A stretch of 64,000 bases of DNA. It comes from an uncultured bacterium (lineage in GTDB: Bacteria > Planctomycetota > GCA-002687715). The notes under the pieces are model-generated. The model saw only the letters and a program-made list of their open reading frames with translations, did no database searches and was not told the DNA's origin. Positions within the stretch are counted from its first letter, which is position 1. Each line of letters opens with the position of its first letter. Location: contig CADEGH010000004.1 in the NCBI GenBank assembly GCA_902826835.1, positions 168,270 to 232,269 of the forward strand. Direction: 5' to 3'. This document shows positions 46,157 through 55,736 of the stretch, one piece after another. The translations under genes and the position numbers were made by a program.

Positions 46157-47254
46157 ATGTCCATGAAAACCAAAACCGACGGACCGACTCCGAAACAAGT
46201 CGCCGCCATCGCCTTGGCGGTGTTGATCCTAGTGCTCCTGATCGCGACCGCCCTGTCGATCACCACGAAAGTAGCGCCTGGGCAGGTCGCGGTGATCAAG
46301 AACAACATCACCGGCGCCGAGGCCGTTCAGCTATCCGAAGGAATCATCATCCACCTGCCCTTCGGCCTCACTGACGTGTACGTCCTCGACAAGACCCAAA
46401 AAAGCCTCATCATGGCCGACGAGGAGAGTGTGATCATCAAGACCAGGGAGGGTGCCAATGTCGACACAAACGTCGAGATCACCTACAGCCTGAACCCGGT
46501 CGAAGCCTCCAAGATCGTCAAAGAAATCGGCATGGGCTCGAGAGGCGCCGATATCACCAAGGTCAACGACCTCGTGGTCTCTTTTGTGCGCTCGAAGGTC
46601 CGCGACGAAATCGGCCGCCTGAATCTCGATGAACTGGCGCGCCCAGAAGAACGCACCGCCCGCATCGAGGACACGCGCCGCCGCCTCAACGACGAGTTGG
46701 CGCCGTTCGGCATCGAGATCCAAACCGTGAGCGCCACCGACTGGGACTACGACGACAAGTACGAAGCCATGATCAAGCGGCGGAAAGAGGCCGACCAGGT
46801 GTTCGTGAATCAAGCCGCGGCCCAAGAGACCAACCGCAAGAAACAGGAGACGATGGTCGCGGAACAAGATCGCCTACGCAGCAATGCCGTAGCCGAGGCG
46901 AAGGGCGAGGTTCAAAAAGAACTGATCACCAAGGAGGCCTGGGCCTTGGAGCAGCGGGCCGGAGCCGAAGGTCTCGCCTACAAGATGCAAAAGGATGCCG
47001 ACGCCGCCTTCATCCGACTCCAAAACGAGGCCATCGGTACTGAGCTCGAACTCACCAAACGAGCCGAGGGCATTCGCGCACTCGCCGACGCCTATGCGAA
47101 GGGGGGCATCTCGCTGGTGAAAGAGGCGCTTTCGCAGAAGCTCAAAGGGGTGCAGATCACCGGTCGTCCCTTCTCACTCGACAGCCAGCCCCAGCGCGTG
47201 CAAATGGAGCAGGTGAATCCGGAGACCTTGGCTCCGAGGGGAGGTGTCCGATGA
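46157..47254 (+). CDS. SPFH/band 7 membrane protein A (HflK/HflC-like)
   Basis: A 365-residue protein with one N-terminal membrane segment (about 15-36), an SPFH domain (about 40-230) and a long Ala/Glu/Lys-rich coiled coil (about 195-320). AGGAGA lies 7 nt before the ATG. It overlaps the following SPFH gene by ATGA, and equal numbers of both subunits are expected. Such pairs form cage-like assemblies at the inner membrane, in known cases around FtsH. It starts one base after the methyltransferase stop. Confidence 0.85.
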   Translation: MSMKTKTDGPTPKQVAAIALAVLILVLLIATALSITTKVAPGQVAVIKNNITGAEAVQLSEGIIIHLPFGLTDVYVLDKTQKSLIMADEESVIIKTREGANVDTNVEITYSLNPVEASKIVKEIGMGSRGADITKVNDLVVSFVRSKVRDEIGRLNLDELARPEERTARIEDTRRRLNDELAPFGIEIQTVSATDWDYDDKYEAMIKRRKEADQVFVNQAAAQETNRKKQETMVAEQDRLRSNAVAEAKGEVQKELITKEAWALEQRAGAEGLAYKMQKDADAAFIRLQNEAIGTELELTKRAEGIRALADAYAKGGISLVKEALSQKLKGVQITGRPFSLDSQPQRVQMEQVNPETLAPRGGVR

Positions 47255-48327
47255 AGGCAGGAAGGCTCATTCTCGGAGTGTTGGTGTTCTCCCTCTTCGT
47301 CGTCGTTCTTTGCCTGCGCAAGGTGCCGCTCGACAAGGTCGGAGTCGTCACCGATAATTTCAGCGGCGGCGTCGAGCAAAAAGACCGGGACCCCGGCTAC
47401 ATCTGGATCTGGCCCGGAATGCAAACCCTCTCGCTCTGGGATCCCACCGTGCAAGCGATCCACCTCGAGCGCACTCGATCGCGCGATGCCCGCGTGCACG
47501 TCCGAGGAAAGGACCAGTACACGACCCACCTCGATATCACCGTGTTGTTCCGCATCCGGCGCGACGAGCAGGGCCGCACCTACGCCTGGACGGTCGCCAA
47601 GAAATTCGGATCCAAGGAGAAGGCGGAAGAGATCGCGCTGCGCAACGCCAACAAGACGATCTGGGAAATCATGAGCGACCTCGCGACCGAGGATTTCTAC
47701 GACTCGAACAAGCGCAGCGCGAAGGCCGAACTTGCCCGGGAGCGACTTGATCAGTCACTTCGTGAAGAGGGTCTGTCGATCCTCTCGGTGCTCGTTCGTA
47801 AGATCGACTACGACTCCGGCTTCGAGACCAAGCTCTTGGAGAAACAACTGCTCGAGCAGGATCAGCTCCTACAATCCTCCCTCGCGCGGGCCGAACGCGA
47901 GAAGCAGATCACCGAGAAGATCGAGAAGGAAGCCGAGGCGGCGGTGAAGCGCATTGCCGAGGAACGGGCCAAGGACATCCGCACACTCCAGGCCGACAAG
48001 GAGAAGAAGCTGCGCGAGATCGAGGGCGACGTGGGTCTCTACACCACCCGCCTCGCCTCCGAGGCGGCGCGCACCCTCAAGGAGAAGACGGCGGAGGGCC
48101 AGCTTCTCGCCGACCGTGCCCGCGCGAAGGGAGAGGAGGCCATCAACCAGGCCTACTTCCAAAGTGGCGGCGAGTTCCTGTTGGCCAAGAAGATGGTCGA
48201 AAGCCTCGAATTCGGCACGATCGAAATCAACACCAACGCGTGGAACCCCTTCGACGTGCGCGAAACCCTGGAGCGATTGATGGGAACCCCCGCCACTCCG
48301 CCCTCGCTGCCGGTAGAGAAGCGCTGA
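47251..48327 (+). CDS. SPFH/band 7 membrane protein B (HflK/HflC-like)
   Basis: A 358-residue partner of the preceding SPFH protein with a membrane segment at about 6-22, an SPFH domain (about 25-215, including DYDSGFETKLLEKQLLEQ) and a coiled-coil tail (EREKQITEKIEKEAEAAVKR). The C-terminal LPVEKR end is unremarkable. The two proteins differ clearly in sequence, consistent with a hetero-oligomer. No ftsH gene is in the window. Confidence 0.85.
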   Translation: MKAGRLILGVLVFSLFVVVLCLRKVPLDKVGVVTDNFSGGVEQKDRDPGYIWIWPGMQTLSLWDPTVQAIHLERTRSRDARVHVRGKDQYTTHLDITVLFRIRRDEQGRTYAWTVAKKFGSKEKAEEIALRNANKTIWEIMSDLATEDFYDSNKRSAKAELARERLDQSLREEGLSILSVLVRKIDYDSGFETKLLEKQLLEQDQLLQSSLARAEREKQITEKIEKEAEAAVKRIAEERAKDIRTLQADKEKKLREIEGDVGLYTTRLASEAARTLKEKTAEGQLLADRARAKGEEAINQAYFQSGGEFLLAKKMVESLEFGTIEINTNAWNPFDVRETLERLMGTPATPPSLPVEKR

Positions 48328-48372
48328 CCGAGTGCGGTAGACTTCCTCTCGCCCATCCGAAGGGAGTCGCCG

Positions 48373-49146
48373 ATGCAGTTGCGTGCTTGCCGCACTTTGA
48401 TCGCAGACCTGGTCCTGGTGGCGTCCGTCGTGGGGCAGGCTCCCACCGTGGTGAATCAAGTGAGTCCGGATGCCGCTTTGGCCGGCGCCACGATCGTGCT
48501 CCGGGGGAACAATTTTGCGGCCCTCACCGCGGTGGCCTTCACCGCGGACACCGGTGGTTTCGTGGGTCCCTTCACGCAGACGGTTCCGGTGACCGTCGTA
48601 TCCGCGACCACGGCCTTGGTGGTGGTGCCGACCTTCGGCTTCAGCCCGCCCGGCGCGGCCGCCCAAAGTTCGCCGTGGGGCTCCTTGCAGGCCCGCGCCG
48701 GCAACACCGCGGTCTCCGCCTCGATTCCATTCTTCTACATGCAGCAGACCTTTGGGGTCGTCACCACAGACGGAGCGGGAACCACCTCGCCGACCCCGGG
48801 CCAGCGAGCCGTGGTGTCCTTCCTCCAGGCCCAAGGCGCCCCCACGGCCGGCAATGCGGGCTTCGCGCTGCGCCTTGAACTCGCCGAACCGGGAGCGGCC
48901 GCATACCTGGCGATCGGGACGCCGGGAGTCCAACCGTATCCGCCGGTCGGGGACGGCACGCTCGTGGTCGATCTTTCCGCGAGCCCCATCATCCTCGGCC
49001 CATTCACGATCGACCCGGCGGGCGAATTGTCGATCCCCCTTCCGATTCCGGGCCCGGGCCCCTTCGGCGTGTGGCTTGCTGCTCAGTGGGGAGTCAGCAC
49101 TCCGGGATTCCTCGGCGTCTCCACCGCCCTGCTCGTCTCCCTCTGA
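48373..49146 (+). CDS. Exported IPT/TIG-domain protein with shared C-terminal beta module
   Basis: A 257-residue protein with a short signal peptide (about 1-22, ending VVGQA), an IPT/TIG-like domain (NQVSPDAALAGATIVLRGNNF, about 25-115) and the shared module at the C-terminus (about 145-257, FTIDPAGELSIPLPI to TALLVSL). AAGGGAG lies 6 nt before the ATG. It stands 12 nt upstream of an ECF sigma factor gene, possibly by chance. Function is unknown. Confidence 0.7.
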   Translation: MQLRACRTLIADLVLVASVVGQAPTVVNQVSPDAALAGATIVLRGNNFAALTAVAFTADTGGFVGPFTQTVPVTVVSATTALVVVPTFGFSPPGAAAQSSPWGSLQARAGNTAVSASIPFFYMQQTFGVVTTDGAGTTSPTPGQRAVVSFLQAQGAPTAGNAGFALRLELAEPGAAAYLAIGTPGVQPYPPVGDGTLVVDLSASPIILGPFTIDPAGELSIPLPIPGPGPFGVWLAAQWGVSTPGFLGVSTALLVSL

Positions 49147-49158
49147 GCCCCCCTCCGA

Positions 49159-49890
49159 GTGACGACTCCCCCGCCATCGACCCCGTTTCACACGACGCGT
49201 TGGAGCCTCATCGTATTGGCGCAGGGCGACCCCGCCGACCGTCGCCTCGCCTTGTCCGAGCTCCTAACCCTCTACCGCAGCCCTCTCGTGGCCTACCTGC
49301 GTCGCAAGGGCCTGCAGCCCGCCGATGCCGACGATCTCGTGCAGTCGTTTTGCGGGCACCTCCTGGAAGGCCCAGGGTTCGCGAAACTCCTTCCCGGGTC
49401 GCAGTTCGGGCGGTTTCGGTCGTACTTGCTGCGCGCACTCGAAAACCACTGGAGCCACCAGCGCGAGGCGGTGCGCGCTGCGAAGCGCGGCGGCCAGGCC
49501 GGGTTCGAGCCCCTCACCCCGGACCACGAGGAAAAAAGCGTAGGGAACTCGCCCGCCTCCTCCGTGACTCCCGTCGACGCGTTCGTCCGCGAGTGGGCCC
49601 TCACCACGATCCGGAGTGCAATGCAGCGCCTCAAGCTCGAGCAAACCGCCAAGGGGAAGTCGGAGATGTTCCAACGCCTCCTCCCCCACTTGGAGGGCGA
49701 CCCGGGGGAGTCGACGTACGCGGCGATTGCCGCGTCCTTGGGCGTCTCGGAGGGTGCGCTCAAGGTGTTGGTCCATCGGCTTCGGCAGCGATTCCGGGAT
49801 CTCCTGCGAGCCGAAATCGCGGCGACCGTGTCCGATCCGGGCGAAATCGACGAGGAATTAGCCGAGCTGATCCAAGCCGTCCAGGGATAG
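49159..49890 (+). CDS. ECF-type RNA polymerase sigma factor (planctomycete-like)
   Basis: A 243-residue sigma factor from a GTG start. TRWSLIVLAQGDP and LYRSPLVAYLRRKG then ADDLVQSFCGHLLE form the region 2 pattern usual in planctomycete ECF-like factors; region 4 has a helix-turn-helix (YAAIAASLGVSEGALKVLVHRLRQRF). Unlike typical ECFs, no separate anti-sigma gene follows; instead a Ser/Thr kinase gene starts 69 nt downstream, a pairing known in this phylum, which suggests phosphorylation-based control. Confidence 0.85.
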   Translation: MTTPPPSTPFHTTRWSLIVLAQGDPADRRLALSELLTLYRSPLVAYLRRKGLQPADADDLVQSFCGHLLEGPGFAKLLPGSQFGRFRSYLLRALENHWSHQREAVRAAKRGGQAGFEPLTPDHEEKSVGNSPASSVTPVDAFVREWALTTIRSAMQRLKLEQTAKGKSEMFQRLLPHLEGDPGESTYAAIAASLGVSEGALKVLVHRLRQRFRDLLRAEIAATVSDPGEIDEELAELIQAVQG

Positions 49891-49959
49891 TTTTTTCCTG
49901 CCAAGCTGTAACCTTCGGCCACCCTTCCGGTGATGGGGGTGCACCGGAGGGTGCTACCG

Positions 49960-51417
49960 ATGACCAATTCCGAATCTCGCGACCAACAGAATCCCGAACG
50001 GCTCTTGCGCATGGCCCAAGGATCGGCCCGAACCTCCAACGCCTCGGGATTCGTTCCTCCCACACTCGAGTCCGTGGCAGGGTGGTTCCCGGAACTCACG
50101 ATCGATTCATTGATCGGGCGGGGTGGGATGGGCGCGGTGTACTTGGCGCGCCAGCCGAAGCTCGACCGACCGGTGGCCATCAAAATCCTGCCTCCGAGTC
50201 TCGCCCAGGATCCCACCTTCGCCGAGCGTTTCGCCCGCGAGGCGCGCACCCTGGCCAAGCTCTCGCATCGCCACATCGTCAAAGTGTTCGACTTCGGCGA
50301 ACGAGGCGGGGTGCCGTTTTTGTTGCTCGAATACGTCGAGGGTTCGAATCTGCGGGAGCTCATGCAGATGGGCCGCCCCTCGCCGGCGGAGGCGCTTCGG
50401 CTCATCCCCCAAATCTGCGATGCTCTGGCCTACGCGCACGCACAAGGCATCGTCCATCGGGACGTGAAACCCGAAAACATCCTGGTTGACGCTCAAGGTG
50501 ACGTGCACATTGCCGACTTCGGCATCGCCCGGCTCCTGGGGGATGATCCGAGGGAAGTCACGCTGACCGGCACCCGCGAACGCGTCGGCACCCCGCACTA
50601 CATGGCTCCCGAGCAGATCGAGAACCCCGCTTCCGTCGATCATCGCGCCGACATCTTCGGCCTCGGCGTGGTGCTGTACGAAATGCTCACCGGAAAGCTG
50701 CCGCTCGGGCGATTCGATCCTCCGTCGGCCGACGCCGATGTCAGCTCCCGCGTGGACGACATCGTCTTCCGCTCTCTCGAACGAGAACCCGCCCGCCGTT
50801 ACCAGGCGGCGAGCGAGCTCAAGAGTGATGTGCTTTCGGCCTGGAAGGAGGGGTTTGCCGCGGGAGTGGGGCAAGCCGCCACGACCGGAGCGGGCGGCGT
50901 GCGAACTTCGCCCAGCGGGCGCGGTCCGGAGAGTCCTCCGGCGGAACCCGCCCCCGAACCGGTTCCCTCCCGTTTGTCCAAGCGAGCCGTGGGCTCGTTT
51001 TTCTGGCTCCTCGGTTCCTGCCTCGGGTTGGTTCTGCTCTGGATGCCCGTCGGGGTCACGGTCTCCGGCCCCGGTGAGGCTCCCCCTCCCCCGAAGGTGA
51101 TCAACCAAGTCCTCATGTACGCGGTCATGGCGATCAGCTTGGCCGGATTCGTCGGTGGGCCATTCCTGGCCAGTCGGGCCGTGCGTGACATCGTGAGCTC
51201 AAGAGGTCGGCTCTACGGCCTGAGACTCGCGGTCCTCACGATGTGGCTACCGGCCATCTTCATTCTCGATGCCGTGCTCGCCGGACTCATTCAAAGCGTG
51301 AGCAAACCCACGACCCCGGCGGTGAAGGCGCTCTCCATCATCGCGGTATTGGCGCTGGACATTTGGATTCTCACCTCGGAAGTCCGGAAGTACCGCCGCC
51401 AGCAAGCCCAGGCTTGA
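49960..51417 (+). CDS. Membrane-associated serine/threonine protein kinase
   Basis: A 485-residue Hanks-type kinase. The glycine loop GRGGMGAVY is at 53-61, the ATP lysine K75 in VAIKILP, the HRD motif with D168 (IVHRDVKPEN), DFG at 186-188 and the APEQ substrate segment. After a Pro/Gly linker (about 310-340), four hydrophobic segments follow (SFFWLLGSCLGLVLLWMPVG; VLMYAVMAISLAGFVGG; LAVLTMWLPAIFILDAVLAG; LSIIAVLALDIWILTS). The start at 49960 has GGAGG 9 nt upstream. It probably regulates the preceding sigma factor. Confidence 0.88.
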   Translation: MTNSESRDQQNPERLLRMAQGSARTSNASGFVPPTLESVAGWFPELTIDSLIGRGGMGAVYLARQPKLDRPVAIKILPPSLAQDPTFAERFAREARTLAKLSHRHIVKVFDFGERGGVPFLLLEYVEGSNLRELMQMGRPSPAEALRLIPQICDALAYAHAQGIVHRDVKPENILVDAQGDVHIADFGIARLLGDDPREVTLTGTRERVGTPHYMAPEQIENPASVDHRADIFGLGVVLYEMLTGKLPLGRFDPPSADADVSSRVDDIVFRSLEREPARRYQAASELKSDVLSAWKEGFAAGVGQAATTGAGGVRTSPSGRGPESPPAEPAPEPVPSRLSKRAVGSFFWLLGSCLGLVLLWMPVGVTVSGPGEAPPPPKVINQVLMYAVMAISLAGFVGGPFLASRAVRDIVSSRGRLYGLRLAVLTMWLPAIFILDAVLAGLIQSVSKPTTPAVKALSIIAVLALDIWILTSEVRKYRRQQAQA

Positions 51418-51436
51418 GACCGAAGCGAGCGCCGCT

Positions 51437-53509
51437 TCAGAGGGCCTGGATGCGGCTGAGTTTGAGGCGGCCCTTCGGATCGACGCCGATCACCTTGACG
51501 CGCACCTTCTCGCCCACCTTCGCGGCCCGCTCCATACTGTCGATGCGTTCGCGAGACCACTCGGTGATGTGCACAAGGCCTTCGGCGTTGTCGTAGATGC
51601 GTACCAGGGCGCCGTAGTCCCGCACTTGAGTGATCCGACCCTCGTAGACCTGATTCAGCTCCACCACTCCCGCCAGATCCCTCACGCGGGCCAACGCCCG
51701 GGCGGCCGATTCGGCGTCGGGCGCAAACACGGTGACCAAGCCTTCGTCGGTCACCGTCATTTCGACCCCGCACTCCTGCTGGATGCCGCGGATCGTGGCC
51801 CCCTTGGCACCGATCAGGGCTCCGACCAAGTCGCGGGCGATGCGACAGTCGACGACCCGAGGGGCGCTCCCCGCGAGTTCCGTGCGCGGGCTGGCCAAGA
51901 GCGCACTCATCGCGTCGAGAATGCGTCCGCGCGCCACCCGCGCCGCCTCCAAGGCCTGGCGAATCAACTCCGCCGGCACCGCCCCGATCTTGTTGTCCAT
52001 TTGGATCGCGGTGATGCCCGCCCGGGTACCCGCGATTTTGAAGTCCATGTCACCGTGTTGGTCTTCGTCGCCGAGGATGTCGGTCAGAACGACCCCGCGA
52101 TCCCCGTCGACGATGAGGCCCATCGCCACGCCGGCGACCGGCGCCGAAAGCGGCACTCCCGCGTCCATGAGCGCGAGTGTCCCCGCGCACACCGTGGCCA
52201 TCGACGAGGATCCGTTCGACTCGAGAATGTCCGATTCGAGTCGCACGACGAAGGGAAATTGTTCCTTGTTTGGAATCACCGGCCGCAACGCCCGCTCCGC
52301 CAACACTCCGTGCCCCACTTCGCGGCGACTCGGGCCTCGACTCACCCGCACCTCCCCGACGCTGAATCCGGGAAAATTGTAGTGCAGGAAGAATCTCGAT
52401 CGACTCGAACCGTCGAGGCCTTCACTCAGGGCCTCCTGTTGGCCCGATCCAAGGGTGGCGGTGACGAGCGCCTGCGTCTGACCGCGTGTGAAGAGCGCAC
52501 TTCCGTGGGCAGCCGGGAGTAAGCCCACTCGACCCGAAATCGGCCGCACCTCGTCGAGAGTGCGCCCGTCGACCCGACGACCCTCGGTCAAGGCTCGCTC
52601 CCTCGCGAGGCGGATTCCCTCGTGCTCCAACGCTAAAGCCAGCCGTGCCCGTTTTTCGGGAGAGAGAGCGGCCTCTTTTTCCACGGCCTGCCCGATGACG
52701 CTCGCAACCGCAGCCCGTCGCTCGGTCTTGGTCGGAATGAGCAAAGCCGTCGAGAGCGCGGAACTTTGAGCCTTGACCAGAGTCGCCAGTTCGGGCGCCA
52801 CTGCGGCGATGCCGAGAGCAAGGCGCGGCGACGGCGCGGCGGCCCGCAAGCGTTCGATCGCGGCGACCGCGGGTTCGAGCTGACTCACTCCGAGTTCCAA
52901 TAAGCTCAGGAAGTCACTCTCGCGGCCCTCTCTCCCACCGCCCTCGAGCATCGTGGGGCCGCGTTTGGTCGCCGCGATGACGAGGTCGATGGTCGCGTGG
53001 TCTCGGCTCGCGGGTCTGGGCGCCACTGTCGGCTGACCCTGCATTTGGATCACCCGGACTGCCGCCACCGGCCCGCGCCAGGGCACTGGCGACAAGTGCA
53101 TCGCGGCCGATGCGGCCACCAGTGCAAGGAGCGGAGCCTCGCTCGATTCAGGCTCTGCAGAATACACCGTGACCGCCAACTGGATCTCGCGCTTCCAGTT
53201 TTTTTCGAGGAGGGGCCGAAGGGAACGATCAATCAGCCGGGCCGAGAGGATTTCGTGATCGGTGGGCCCTCCCTCCCGCCGCCTCGCGCCTCCGGGAAAG
53301 CGTCCGACCGCCGCCATCTTCTCCCGGTAGTCCACGCTGAGCGGAACAAATCCGGGGTCCTCGCGGGGTTCGTCCCCCACCACGACTGTCGCCAAGATGA
53401 CGGTCTTGCCGCAGGTGAGCAGAGCACTGCCGTGGGCCTGTTTGGCCAATTCCCCAGTTTCGAGCCGGATCGTCTGGGTGCCTAGATTGAAGTTCTCGGT
53501 CCGAAGCAT
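51437..53509 (-). CDS. pnp: Polyribonucleotide nucleotidyltransferase
   Basis: Phosphorolytic 3'-5' exoribonuclease of the degradosome type. The start at 53509 (MLRTENFNLG) gives 690 residues; the upstream frame is not PNPase-like. Two RNase PH cores (GRFPGGARRREG; NFPGFSVGEVRVSRGPSRREVGHGVLAERAL) flank the helical linker, then KH (about 548-610, ARDLVGALIGAKGATIRGIQ) and S1 (about 620-690). rpsO, the usual upstream neighbour, is not present; a ferredoxin gene precedes it by 17 nt. Confidence 0.97.
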   Translation of the reverse strand: MLRTENFNLGTQTIRLETGELAKQAHGSALLTCGKTVILATVVVGDEPREDPGFVPLSVDYREKMAAVGRFPGGARRREGGPTDHEILSARLIDRSLRPLLEKNWKREIQLAVTVYSAEPESSEAPLLALVAASAAMHLSPVPWRGPVAAVRVIQMQGQPTVAPRPASRDHATIDLVIAATKRGPTMLEGGGREGRESDFLSLLELGVSQLEPAVAAIERLRAAAPSPRLALGIAAVAPELATLVKAQSSALSTALLIPTKTERRAAVASVIGQAVEKEAALSPEKRARLALALEHEGIRLARERALTEGRRVDGRTLDEVRPISGRVGLLPAAHGSALFTRGQTQALVTATLGSGQQEALSEGLDGSSRSRFFLHYNFPGFSVGEVRVSRGPSRREVGHGVLAERALRPVIPNKEQFPFVVRLESDILESNGSSSMATVCAGTLALMDAGVPLSAPVAGVAMGLIVDGDRGVVLTDILGDEDQHGDMDFKIAGTRAGITAIQMDNKIGAVPAELIRQALEAARVARGRILDAMSALLASPRTELAGSAPRVVDCRIARDLVGALIGAKGATIRGIQQECGVEMTVTDEGLVTVFAPDAESAARALARVRDLAGVVELNQVYEGRITQVRDYGALVRIYDNAEGLVHITEWSRERIDSMERAAKVGEKVRVKVIGVDPKGRLKLSRIQAL

Positions 53510-53526
53510 GCGCGAGGACTGTAACC

Positions 53527-53829
53527 TCAGCCGCGCGGATCGAAGGTCAAGGGCCCGCGGATGTGCGTTTGGCAGGACAGACGCATACCGGGTCCGAAAC
53601 TGGCGAGGCGATCGCGTTCCCTGGGGGTCGGGACCGCCAAGTTCGACTGGCCATCCTGGATGCGGACCACGCAGGTTCCACACCGGCCGCGGCCCCCACA
53701 ATTGGCGAGTCGCCCGAGGCCGTAGTAGATCCGGACGCCTTCCCGCAGGCACGCTTCCCGTAGATTGGCGTTATCCGGAACCAGGAAGGTGCGGCCATCA
53801 GGATGGACTGAGACGGAATGAGTGCTCAT
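53527..53829 (-). CDS. 2Fe-2S ferredoxin-like protein
   Basis: A 100-residue single-domain ferredoxin. Cysteines C44, C50 and C53 ([11 protein letters not shown]) and C86 (SCQTH) fit the plant/mammal-type C-x5-C-x2-C...C pattern. Electrons could go to an unknown oxidoreductase. The ATG at 53829 overlaps the mnmG stop as ATGA, so the two are coupled; the long upstream frame is antisense-like. Position between mnmG and pnp hints at an RNA-related role, but that is a guess. Confidence 0.85.
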   Translation of the reverse strand: MSTHSVSVHPDGRTFLVPDNANLREACLREGVRIYYGLGRLANCGGRGRCGTCVVRIQDGQSNLAVPTPRERDRLASFGPGMRLSCQTHIRGPLTFDPRG

Positions 53830-55661
53830 GAGCCCTCCGGGTCCGGAAGCTTCGAACCGTCGAGCCCGGCGAAGAGGAGTACCGCGGAGATATCCGCCGG
53901 CGAAATCCCAGGAATGCGCGACGCTTGACCCACCGTCGCCGGTTGGACCCGCTGCAATTTTTCGCGAGCCTCGGCGCGCAGGTGCGGGATTCGGGTGTAG
54001 TCCAGGCTCGGCGGAAGCGATTCGGCGTCGGCTTCCCTCCGGCGCTCGATTTCCGTGAGTTCGCGAGCCTGATATCCCGCGTAGCGGGCTTCGGTGGTGA
54101 GTTCGTCCTCGTCGCGCTGGTCCAATCCGAGTTCGGCCATGACGGGCAGGGCTCGTTTCACCCCAGTCCATCCGAATCCGGGTTCACGCAGGCGCTCCAG
54201 CATCGTTCCCGAGGCGGACCGAGTGCCCATCAGCCAACGCCGAGCCCGATCGCGTCGCAGACTTCTAGCCTCGGTGGCCTCCGCTTGGTGAAGGTCAAGA
54301 ATGCCGAGGGTCTTCGCCTTTGGCCATAATCGCAGATCGGCATCGTGGTGACCAAGTAGGAGGCGATGCTCCGCCAGCGAAGTGAACATGCGATAGGGCT
54401 CGGTGACACCGCGGGTCACCAAATCGTCGATCAAGACCCCGAGGTAGGCTTCGTGGCGCTCGAGATGGAACGGTGGACGCCCGAGGCATCGGAGAGCCGC
54501 ATTCACTCCCGCGTAAAACCCCTGACCCGCCGCCTCCTCGTAGCCGGTCGTGCCATTGATTTGCCCGGCCATCCAAAGTCCCGGAAGACGCCGGGATTCG
54601 AGCTCTCGTGTGCACTCGGTCGGGTCAATGTAGTCGTACTCGACCGCGTACCCGAAAGCCGCAAAGCGGGCTTCCTCCAGCCCGGGGATAGTGTGAATGA
54701 ATGCAGCTTGCACCTCAGCCGGCAGCGAAGTCGAGATGCCGTTCGGATAGACGAGATCCGATTCCAGGCCTTCCGGCTCCAAGAAAACTTGGTGGCCGTC
54801 TTTGTCGGCGAAGCGGTGGATCTTGTCCTCGATCGAAGGACAGTACCGTGGCCCCCGCCCGGTGATCATTCCGGTGAACATCGGCGATCGATCGAGATTG
54901 GCCGCGATGATCGCGTGGGTTTCCTTGGTCGTGCGGGTGAGCGCACAATCGACCCGTGTAGCCAGTAGTGGAACGGGGGAGAACGAGAAAGTCACCGGAG
55001 GATCATCCGATGGTTGAGGTTCAAGACGGTCCCAAGCGATGCTGTCTTTGTAGAGACGTGCCGGGGTTCCGGTCTTGAGTCGGCCGACCCGGAACTCAAG
55101 GTCGCGCAGCCTTTGTGCCAACGCATGAGCCGCCGACTCCCCGAGTCGTCCCCCCACGGAAGTAGAGAGACCGGTGTGCAACATGCCACCCAAAAAGGTC
55201 CCGGTGGTCAAGACAACCTGGCGAGCTCGCAGTGTCGCGCCACTCGAGAGCCTTACCCCCGCAACCCGACCGGCCTCCACGATCAAATCGGCGACCTCAC
55301 CCTCCCGCGTTTCCACGCCGGCGTTCGCGAGCTCGGTTTGAACCGCGCGCTCATAGAGGCCCCGGTCGTTTTGGGTGCGGGGCGATTGCACCGCCGGCCC
55401 TTTGCTGCGATTGAGGAGGCGAAAGTGGATCGCCGTGCGATCCGCCACCTTGCCCATGATTCCGCCCAAGGCATCCACTTCGCGCACGATCTGGCCCTTC
55501 GCGAGACCGCCGATCGAAGGATTGCAGCTCATGCGCCCGACCGCGGCCGCATCCAGAGTCACCAGGCAAACGTTGAGCCCGAACCGGGCCGCCGCGTGAG
55601 CGGCTTCCGAACCGGCGTGGCCACCGCCCACCACCAAAACGTCGAAGTCGGAACGAAGCAT
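53826..55661 (-). CDS. mnmG: tRNA uridine-5-carboxymethylaminomethyl(34) synthesis enzyme
   Basis: FAD enzyme that, with MnmE, modifies the wobble uridine of certain tRNAs. The 611-residue protein has the FAD motif [14 protein letters not shown] at the N-terminus, [33 protein letters not shown] and NGISTSLP. The length is normal. It heads a three-gene minus-strand unit, mnmG-ferredoxin-pnp, with the first junction overlapping by 4 nt. MnmE is not in the window. Confidence 0.97.
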   Translation of the reverse strand: MLRSDFDVLVVGGGHAGSEAAHAAARFGLNVCLVTLDAAAVGRMSCNPSIGGLAKGQIVREVDALGGIMGKVADRTAIHFRLLNRSKGPAVQSPRTQNDRGLYERAVQTELANAGVETREGEVADLIVEAGRVAGVRLSSGATLRARQVVLTTGTFLGGMLHTGLSTSVGGRLGESAAHALAQRLRDLEFRVGRLKTGTPARLYKDSIAWDRLEPQPSDDPPVTFSFSPVPLLATRVDCALTRTTKETHAIIAANLDRSPMFTGMITGRGPRYCPSIEDKIHRFADKDGHQVFLEPEGLESDLVYPNGISTSLPAEVQAAFIHTIPGLEEARFAAFGYAVEYDYIDPTECTRELESRRLPGLWMAGQINGTTGYEEAAGQGFYAGVNAALRCLGRPPFHLERHEAYLGVLIDDLVTRGVTEPYRMFTSLAEHRLLLGHHDADLRLWPKAKTLGILDLHQAEATEARSLRRDRARRWLMGTRSASGTMLERLREPGFGWTGVKRALPVMAELGLDQRDEDELTTEARYAGYQARELTEIERRREADAESLPPSLDYTRIPHLRAEAREKLQRVQPATVGQASRIPGISPADISAVLLFAGLDGSKLPDPEGS

Positions 55662-55736
55662 CCAGCCCGCATGGTATCAGCGAAAACACGGAGGAACGTG
55701 CACCCAGAGTGCCCGGCGGCCCGGGGGGCGGATGCT

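Noticed and set aside
53830..54171. N-terminal extension of the ferredoxin by 114 codons
   Set aside because: It overlaps mnmG in another frame, is Arg/Gly/Ser-rich, and the ATG at 53829 gives a complete ferredoxin with an ATGA overlap.
55014..55736. N-terminal extension of the XdhC-like protein by 241 codons
   Set aside because: The extension is antisense to mnmG and unrelated to XdhC; the family begins at MNRVMDLFEE.
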